DNA of 37,329 nt from Candidatus Atribacteria bacterium (lineage in GTDB: Bacteria > Atribacterota > Phoenicimicrobiia > Phoenicimicrobiales > Stramentimicrobiaceae). Position numbers and translations under genes: made by a program. The DNA lies in assembly GCA_029556475.1 (NCBI GenBank), contig JAKQEP010000108.1, positions 1-37,329 of the forward strand, read 5' to 3'. Shown in pieces: positions 30,301 through 37,329 of the stretch (within the stretch, counting starts at the first letter, position 1; every line of letters begins with the position of its first letter). The notes under the pieces are model-generated. The model ran no database searches. It worked only from the letters and a program-made list of their open reading frames with translations, and had not been told where the DNA came from.

Positions 30301-30698
30301 ACTTTGAAGGAGAACCTGCCAAACCGCTTGGAGAAAGAAGATTGAAACGCAGCCCTTTGAAAGATGTGGCAGGTATGCTCCGCTCCTTTCAGTATGCTGC
30401 CTTTGCTCCTCTGATTCAAAAGAAGGTTGACGGAGACTGCCATGAACTGGAACATTGGGCAAGGATATGGACTTTTTATACCAGTAAGGTATTCCTCAAT
30501 GCCTATCTAAAATATATAGTGCCTTCCTTTCTACCGGAAGATGAGTCGGAGATAAAACAATTACTCACTATCTATTTACTGGAAAAAGCAATTTATGAAA
30601 TTGGCTATGAGATGGACCATAGGCCTGACTGGCTGTCTATAGCTCTGAAAGGGCTTCTCTTTGAAGTAGGAGCAATTGATAATGATAAAAAAGAATGA
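27363..30698 (+). CDS. treS: Trehalose synthase-maltokinase fusion (TreS-Mak)
   Basis: N-terminal GH13 TreS ([36 protein letters not shown]...[23 protein letters not shown]); C-terminal maltokinase-like domain ([52 protein letters not shown]). RBS AGGAGGAA before ATG 27363. Confidence 0.95.
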   Translation: [1111 protein letters not shown]

Positions 30699-32610
30699 TA
30701 TTTCATACCAGCATTCCCTGCTAAACAAAGATGATATTTTTCTTTTTAATGAAGGTACCAATTATCAATTATACCGACATTTAGGTGCACATCTCGTTTA
30801 TACTGGAGACCTAAAAGGTGTGCATTTTGCAGTCTGGGCTCCCAATGCCGAGCAGGTTTCCGTAATAGGAGATTTTAATGGCTGGCAAAAAACTTCCCAC
30901 CCTTTAAAGCAGATTCATACCGGCAGTGGCATCTGGGAAGGTTTTATTGCTAATCTGGATAGTGCTATGAAATATAAATACCATATTGAGTCCAGATTGA
31001 AGCACTATGGTGTGGATAAGAGAGACCCCTTTGCCTTCTATGGAGAAAAACCACCTTTGACCGCATCAATGGTATGGGATCTGAGTTATCAATGGCAGGA
31101 TCAGGACTGGATGGCACAAAGGAAAGAAAGAAACCGTTTAAACCAGCCTTTTTCCATTTATGAAGTTCATCTGGGCTCCTGGTGTAGAAAAGATAGCTCA
31201 GAAAATGATTTTTTGAGCTATCGGGAAATTGCACCTCTCCTCTCCCGTTATTGTCAGGAAAATGGTTTTACTCATATTGAATTGCTGCCGGTAATGGAGC
31301 ATCCTTTTTATGGCTCCTGGGGATATCAGACAGTTGGTTATTTTTCTCCTACCAGCCGTTATGGCACACCACAAGACCTGATGTATCTTATTGACCACCT
31401 TCATCAACAGGGAATCGGAATTTTTCTGGATTGGGTTCCTTCCCACTTTCCCGGTGATGAACACGGGTTAGTTTATTTTGATGGCACCCATCTTTATGAG
31501 CATGCCGACCCCAGACAGGGCTTTCATCCTGACTGGAAAAGTTATATCTTCAATTATAGCCGTAATGAAGTACGGACTTTTTTGATCAGCAGCGCTTTAT
31601 TCTGGTTCGATTATTATCATGTTGACGGCCTGCGGGTAGATGCGGTAGCCTCTATGCTCTATCTGGACTATTCCCGCAAAGAGGGGGAATGGATACCCAA
31701 TAAGTATGGAGGGAGGGAAAACCTGGAGGCTATTGATTTTATCAAAAAATTGAATGAAACCGCCTATGCTAATTTTCCGGATATTCAGATGATTGCCGAG
31801 GAATCCACTGCCTGGCCAATGGTTTCCCGGCCAACTTATTCCGGAGGGCTCGGCTTTGGCATGAAATGGAATATGGGCTGGATGCATGACACCCTGTCCT
31901 ATTTCAGTAGAGACCCCATCTATCGTAAATATCACCATCAGGAACTTACCTTCAGTCTTTTATATACCTTTAATGAAAATTTCATACTATCACTCTCCCA
32001 TGATGAGGTAACACATGGTAAAAAGTCTTTGCTGGAAAAAATGCCCGGGGATGACTGGCAGAAATTTGCCAATTTGCGCCTTCTCTTTGGTTATATGTAT
32101 GCCCATCCCGGCAAAAAACTCTTCTTTATGGGCAGTGAGTTCGGTCAGAGACAGGAATGGCAGCATGATTTTCCTTTAGACTGGAATGTACTTAAATTGC
32201 CTTCCCATCAGGGAATGCAGAGATGGATTAAAGACCTGAACGGATTCTATCGGCAGGAAAAAGCTCTCTATGAAGTTGATTTTGAATATAGTGGATTTCA
32301 ATGGATTGAGAACAATGACCGGGAACACAGTGTACTTATTTTTCTAAGAAAAAATGGGAATGGGAATGAAAAAATCTTAATTGTCTGCAATTTTGTTCCC
32401 ACACCCTGGTATAATTATCGTATCGGCATACCGGAAAGAGGAATTTGGTTAGAATGTTTGAACAGTGATTCCTCGTTATATGGTGGCAGCAATCATGGCA
32501 ATATGGGTAGAGTAAGCAGCAGACCTATCCCCATGCACGGATATGATTATTCCCTAAATATTACCATTCCACCACTGGGTATTCTTTTCTTTAAAAAACA
32601 GAAAAAATAA
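30682..32610 (+). CDS. glgB: 1,4-alpha-glucan branching enzyme
   Basis: FAVWAPNAEQVSVIGDFNGWQ...GLRVDAVASMLYLDYSRKEGEWIPNKYGGRENLEAI...LSHDEVTHGKKSLLEKMPGD. Overlaps the treS 3' end by 17 nt. Confidence 0.96.
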   Translation: MIKKNDISYQHSLLNKDDIFLFNEGTNYQLYRHLGAHLVYTGDLKGVHFAVWAPNAEQVSVIGDFNGWQKTSHPLKQIHTGSGIWEGFIANLDSAMKYKYHIESRLKHYGVDKRDPFAFYGEKPPLTASMVWDLSYQWQDQDWMAQRKERNRLNQPFSIYEVHLGSWCRKDSSENDFLSYREIAPLLSRYCQENGFTHIELLPVMEHPFYGSWGYQTVGYFSPTSRYGTPQDLMYLIDHLHQQGIGIFLDWVPSHFPGDEHGLVYFDGTHLYEHADPRQGFHPDWKSYIFNYSRNEVRTFLISSALFWFDYYHVDGLRVDAVASMLYLDYSRKEGEWIPNKYGGRENLEAIDFIKKLNETAYANFPDIQMIAEESTAWPMVSRPTYSGGLGFGMKWNMGWMHDTLSYFSRDPIYRKYHHQELTFSLLYTFNENFILSLSHDEVTHGKKSLLEKMPGDDWQKFANLRLLFGYMYAHPGKKLFFMGSEFGQRQEWQHDFPLDWNVLKLPSHQGMQRWIKDLNGFYRQEKALYEVDFEYSGFQWIENNDREHSVLIFLRKNGNGNEKILIVCNFVPTPWYNYRIGIPERGIWLECLNSDSSLYGGSNHGNMGRVSSRPIPMHGYDYSLNITIPPLGILFFKKQKK

Positions 32611-32645
32611 TCTTATTAACTAACTTATCTTGAAGGAGTTTAAAG

Positions 32646-35072
32646 ATGAATAAAAATAAGTATATCTGTATTCACGGTCATTTCTACCAACCTCCTCGTG
32701 AAAACCCCTGGTTGGAAGAGATTGAGTTACAGGATTCAGCCTATCCTTACCATGATTGGAATGAAAAGATATCAGAAGAATGTTACAAAGTTAATGCCGC
32801 CTCTCGTATCCTGGATAAAGATGAAAATATTGTTAAAATTGTAAACAATTATAATCAGATTAGCTTCAATTTTGGACCAACTCTCCTGTCCTGGATAAAA
32901 AGGCACCAGCCGGAAGTTTACCGATCAATACAGTCAGCAGATAAACTCAGCCAGATAAAATTCAACGGACATGGTTCAGCTATAGCTCAGGCTTATAATC
33001 ATATGATAATGCCCCTGGCAAACAGGCAGGATAAATATACTCAGGTATTATGGGGAATCAGAGATTTTGAAAGCCATTTTGCTCGCAAGCCAGAAGGAAT
33101 GTGGCTACCTGAAACTGCAGTTGATTATGAGACATTGGAAATACTGGCTGAATTAAACATCAAATTTACAATCCTGGCTCCACACCAGGCAGCCCGGGTC
33201 AGGAGGATGGAAAAAGGTACACCGTGGCAGGAGGTTAAAGGTGATAGTATTGATTTCAGGATACCATATCTATGCCAATTGCCATCGGGAAAAAACATCA
33301 ATATTTTTTTCTATAATGGTGCTTTAGCTCATTCAGTAAGTTTTGGAGACTTGTTAAAGAATGGTGAAAATTTTGCTCGTCAGTTAATGGCAGGCTTTTC
33401 CTCAGATGAAAATAGATCAGAATTGGTTCATATCGCTACAGATGGAGAGACCTTTGGCCATCACCATCGTTTTGCAGATATGGCTCTTTCTTATTGTTTA
33501 AATTACATTGAGGAAAATGAATTTGCCAGAATAACCAATTATGGAGAATATTTGGCACTAAACCCACCAGCTTATGAAGTACAAATTATTAAAAATACAT
33601 CATGGAGCTGCATACATGGTATTGAACGCTGGAGGGATAATTGTGGATGTAATACAGGAGCACATCCAGATTGGCAACAATACTGGCGAAAACCGCTGAG
33701 AGAGGCTATGGACTGGTTACGTGACAGAGCTATTGAAATCTTTGAGAAAGGCGCTTCAGCCTTTTTTAAGGATAGCTGGCAGGCTAGAAATGAATATATT
33801 GAAGTAATTCTTGATCGTTGTCCTAATTGTATTCATGATTTTTTAGATAAATTCTCTTCACATTCCCTCAGTGTAGAAGAGAAGGTTAGAGCTATCAAAT
33901 TTTTGGAATTGCAGCGCAATGCTATGCTAATGTATGCCAGTGATGGTTGGTTTTTTGATGATATATCCGGAATAGAAACAGTACAGAATATGAGATATGC
34001 TGCCCGTTGTATGCAATTAATAAATGAACTTAGTTCCATTAATTTAGAAGAAGAATATATAACGAGATTAGAAGAGGCGCCAAGCAATATTCATCGCTAT
34101 AGAAATGGGGCTAATATTTATAATACAATGGTCAAACCGGCTATTATTGATCTGCTCCGTGTAGGAGCCCATTATGCCATTTCGGCACTCTTCAATGGAA
34201 AAGATAAAAGCATTTATACTTACCAAATATTAGATGATAAGATTGAACGAAACGAAAATGGACAGTTAAAAATGGCTATTGGTTATGCAACTATTCGTTC
34301 AGAAATTACTCTGGAAGAGGATAAGTTCTGTTTTGCTGTACTTTATTTAGGCGGTCACAATGTGAATGGAGGGGTTATAAACTTCAAAGATGAAGAATTT
34401 TATCTGGATATGGTGAAGGAATTCAGGTCTTCTTTTAATGAAGCAAATGCAGTAGATATTATAAGATTGATGGATAAATTTTTTGGTACAAATAGTTATA
34501 CCCTGTGGTATATGTTTAGAGATGAACAGAGAAAAGTAATGGAAAAAATATTGGAACCTACCCTATCAAGTATTGAGAGTAACTATGTCCATATTTATGT
34601 TGATAATTTTCCCATTATTAACTTTTTAAGACAATTAAACATACCGGTACCAAAATCTCTTTCTTTTATTACTGAAGAGGTTCTCAATCAGGAACTTAAA
34701 AATGTATTTTCTCAAAAAACAATCGATTTACAAAAACTTAATGATCTTCTTCAGGAAATTGAAAGTTGGCCCATTGAGATTGATATGATAACTTTTGAAT
34801 TTAATGTTGTGAGATGGATTAATCGAACTATAAAAAAGATTAGAAAAAACCCTTTTGAGATTCAGCCTATAATTGAAATTACCAATGTATTGAAGAAGAT
34901 GAGAGATTTTGAAATTAAACTCAATCTCTGGACAGCTCAGAACATCTTTTTTGACATCAAAAAGGATATTAGCTACGCACTGGAGAAAAACATGGCACTC
35001 CAAGAAGAAGACCGGGAAATCTGGTGGCAGCCTGTTAAAGAATTAGGAGAAATGCTCAAAATCAGCGTTTGA
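32646..35072 (+). CDS. GH57 family glycoside hydrolase with DUF3536
   Basis: YICIHGHFYQPPRENPWLEEIELQDSAYPYHDWNEKI...HIATDGETFGHHHRFADMAL. Confidence 0.9.
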   Translation: MNKNKYICIHGHFYQPPRENPWLEEIELQDSAYPYHDWNEKISEECYKVNAASRILDKDENIVKIVNNYNQISFNFGPTLLSWIKRHQPEVYRSIQSADKLSQIKFNGHGSAIAQAYNHMIMPLANRQDKYTQVLWGIRDFESHFARKPEGMWLPETAVDYETLEILAELNIKFTILAPHQAARVRRMEKGTPWQEVKGDSIDFRIPYLCQLPSGKNINIFFYNGALAHSVSFGDLLKNGENFARQLMAGFSSDENRSELVHIATDGETFGHHHRFADMALSYCLNYIEENEFARITNYGEYLALNPPAYEVQIIKNTSWSCIHGIERWRDNCGCNTGAHPDWQQYWRKPLREAMDWLRDRAIEIFEKGASAFFKDSWQARNEYIEVILDRCPNCIHDFLDKFSSHSLSVEEKVRAIKFLELQRNAMLMYASDGWFFDDISGIETVQNMRYAARCMQLINELSSINLEEEYITRLEEAPSNIHRYRNGANIYNTMVKPAIIDLLRVGAHYAISALFNGKDKSIYTYQILDDKIERNENGQLKMAIGYATIRSEITLEEDKFCFAVLYLGGHNVNGGVINFKDEEFYLDMVKEFRSSFNEANAVDIIRLMDKFFGTNSYTLWYMFRDEQRKVMEKILEPTLSSIESNYVHIYVDNFPIINFLRQLNIPVPKSLSFITEEVLNQELKNVFSQKTIDLQKLNDLLQEIESWPIEIDMITFEFNVVRWINRTIKKIRKNPFEIQPIIEITNVLKKMRDFEIKLNLWTAQNIFFDIKKDISYALEKNMALQEEDREIWWQPVKELGEMLKISV

Positions 35073-35150
35073 TAATAAAAATGTATTAAAATTTTTGGAA
35101 AAGAATACAAATTTAAAAATTTTTTTATTTTGAGACGGGGAGTAAAAGAT

Positions 35151-36665
35151 GTGAATAATCGAGGCAGCGGTTTGCTAATACCTATTTTTTGTCTACCTTC
35201 CAGATTTGGAATAGGAGACCTGGGGTTAGAGGCTTATCGATTTGCCGATTTATTATCTAAGAATAACCAACACTACTGGCAAATCCTTCCTTTAAATCCG
35301 ACTGAGATAAAACATGGCAACTCACCATACCATTCCTGTTCAGCTTTTGCTGGCAATTTCATTCTAATCAGTCCGGAACTGCTCTATCGAGATGGTTTAT
35401 TAAAGAAGAATGAACTGGATGAATACCTTTTACCGGAAAAAGCCATTATAGACTTCGCCAGAGTATACCCTTTGAAACATAGTCTGTTAGAGAAAGTGTG
35501 TGCTGTCTTCCTGGAATTAGAGAGGTGGCAGGAAGAATATGAAGATTTCTGTCAGAAGCATTCTTTCTGGCTGGACGATTATGTTCTCTTTGAGGTTCTA
35601 CGTGAACAATATAGCGACATTCTATGGAATAAATGGCCTGTTGGACTAAGGGATAGGAATGAAAATTCTTTATTAGAAATTAGAAAAAAATTCTGCTCTG
35701 AACTGGAAAGGCAAAAAATAATACAGTTTCTTTTTTTTAGACAATGGGAACAATTTACCGGATATTGTGCTGCAAAGAATATTAAGATTATTGGAGATAT
35801 ACCTATATATGTTACCTATCAGAGTTCAGATGTTTGGGCACATCAGGAACTTTTTAAACTGGACAAAAATAAGAGTCAGCTCTGCCAGGCAGGAGTTCCA
35901 CCGGACTATTTTAGCTCAACGGGACAACTCTGGGGGAACCCCATCTATAAATGGTCAGCACATAAGAAAGAGGATTTTTCCTGGTGGAAAAGACGTATCA
36001 CTCACAATTTGACCATGTTTGACCTGGTAAGAATTGACCATTTCAGAGGACTGGTCTCCTACTGGGAAATACCGACCAAAGAAAAGACTGCCGTTAAAGG
36101 AAGCTGGGATTCTGGTGGCGGTGAAAAATTTTTCCAGATGTTAAAAGATGAATTTCCAGATTTACCTTTTATTGCCGAAGATCTTGGAGTGATAACCAAA
36201 GATGTGGTAGGAATCATTAACCAGCTTGGAATTCCTGGAATGCGGGTATTACAATTTGCCTTTGGTAAAGATTTTCCAAAAAGTATTCATCTTCCCCATA
36301 ATCATATTTCAAATTGCGTAGTATTTACCGGAACACATGACAATAATACCATTAGAGGATGGTGGAAGAATGAACTGAAACTTGGACAGAAAAGGGCGAT
36401 CAAGAGATATACGGATAAGGAGGTAAATATTTCCAATATACACTGGGAACTTATCCGCCTGGCACAGTCTTCAGTGGCAAAACTGGCCATCATTCCGGTT
36501 CAAGACATCTTAGGATTAGAAAGTGAGGCTAGAATCAATACACCTGCTACTTTCTGCGGCAACTGGCAATGGCGTCTTACCAGCAAGCAGTTACTCAAAT
36601 TAGAAGAAGATGCCTTACCTATATTAAAAGCTTTATCCCATACTTATGGCAGAATAAATTTTTAA
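35151..36665 (+). CDS. malQ: 4-alpha-glucanotransferase (amylomaltase)
   Basis: GLLIPIFCLPSRFGIGDLG...IIGDIPIYVTYQSSDVWAHQELF...VRIDHFRGLVSYWEIP...IAEDLGVIT...GTHDNNTIRGWW. GTG 35151 after GGGGAG is preferred over TTG 35130. Confidence 0.95.
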   Translation: MNNRGSGLLIPIFCLPSRFGIGDLGLEAYRFADLLSKNNQHYWQILPLNPTEIKHGNSPYHSCSAFAGNFILISPELLYRDGLLKKNELDEYLLPEKAIIDFARVYPLKHSLLEKVCAVFLELERWQEEYEDFCQKHSFWLDDYVLFEVLREQYSDILWNKWPVGLRDRNENSLLEIRKKFCSELERQKIIQFLFFRQWEQFTGYCAAKNIKIIGDIPIYVTYQSSDVWAHQELFKLDKNKSQLCQAGVPPDYFSSTGQLWGNPIYKWSAHKKEDFSWWKRRITHNLTMFDLVRIDHFRGLVSYWEIPTKEKTAVKGSWDSGGGEKFFQMLKDEFPDLPFIAEDLGVITKDVVGIINQLGIPGMRVLQFAFGKDFPKSIHLPHNHISNCVVFTGTHDNNTIRGWWKNELKLGQKRAIKRYTDKEVNISNIHWELIRLAQSSVAKLAIIPVQDILGLESEARINTPATFCGNWQWRLTSKQLLKLEEDALPILKALSHTYGRINF

Positions 36666-36830
36666 AATATATTTTACATTTAATAAATATTTAATTTGAT
36701 ATAAGTTGAGTGTGTGCTATATTTTCTGTAAAAGTAAAATATGTTAATTAAAGATTAACTTGAAATGGGCCATCAAGAACCTCCATAATAATTAAAAGAA
36801 ACTAAAATCATTAAGGAGGATTAGTTCAAG

Positions 36831-37329
36831 ATGACCCAACTAAATAGTAATTCAATAAAGGCTATTTTGCAAGAGGAATTAAATACAGATGGAGATTTCC
36901 TAAAGGAGATGGTAAGGAGTATTATGCAAGAGGTTATGGAAGAAGAGAGAGACGAACAGGTAGGCGTATTATCTCATAAGAGAGATAATACCAAGAGAAA
37001 GGCAAATCGTAATGGCTACAAATCCCGCTCTTTTAATACCAGAGTAGGTAGCCTACTTCTGTCTAAACCCCAGATCCGGGAATTTCCATTCAAGACCCAG
37101 CTCTTTGAAAATTATCAAAGAAGTGAAAAAGCATTACTCTCCACTATCTGTCAGATGGTTACCGATGGTGTCTCTACCGGCCGGGTACGAAAGATTGTCG
37201 CCAAACTATCACCGGATTTAACCTATTCCAAATCCACAGTGAGCAGGATCACCCAGGAGTTAGATCCCCAGATAAAGCGCTGGCAAGATGAGAGACTCAA
37301 AGACTACTACACCTATATTATTACCGATG
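36831..37329 (+). mobile_element. 5' portion of an IS256-family (mutator-type) transposase, running off the window
   Basis: ATG 36831 opens MTQLNSNSIKAILQEELNTDGDFLKEMVRSIMQEVMEEERDEQVG...KRKANRNGYKSRSFNTRVGSLLLSKPQIREFPFKTQLFENYQRSEKALLSTICQMVTDGVSTGRVRKI; open to the end, so absent from the ORF track. Confidence 0.88.

Noticed and set aside
1-37329. tRNA or rRNA genes and CRISPR arrays
   Set aside because: None recognised on either strand by reading; a tRNAscan-SE or CRISPR finder run would be needed to exclude them fully.

Overview
The window is about 37.3 kb of low-GC bacterial sequence, mostly chromosomal housekeeping genes, with transposase fragments at both edges. I did not establish the host; a low-GC anaerobe such as Atribacterota or Firmicutes is only a weak guess. 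Main content: (1) a ~565-nt intergenic, highly structured RNA closed by a 9-bp terminal helix (7274-7839), immediately upstream of a small multi-TM protein with a DxxxD motif. I read this pair as OLE RNA plus OapA, next to mscL. (2) Tandem c-di-GMP-I (GEMM-I) riboswitch aptamers on the minus strand, sharing a 49-bp identical core, upstream of a C39-like peptidase lipoprotein. (3) Two divergent Panacea (DUF4065/SocA-like) toxin-antitoxin-like modules. In one, the RelE/HigB-like toxin carries a single in-frame TAA. They share an intergenic region with a 31-nt perfect palindrome. (4) A compact GlgE-pathway cluster: DUF5752-like, glgE, treS-maltokinase fusion, glgB, GH57/DUF3536, malQ. Its glgE appears to use a non-canonical AUU/AUA start. 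(5) A 5'-end IS256-like transposase whose ribosome-binding site is buried in an inverted repeat. Other genes include cinA, MATE, GNAT, sir2, YchF-like, nikR, ddl, rarA, MFS, YitT/YczE-like, a PatB/MalY aminotransferase, a PlsC-like acyltransferase and a VOC protein. All calls come from reading the sequence and provided translations; no database search was run.
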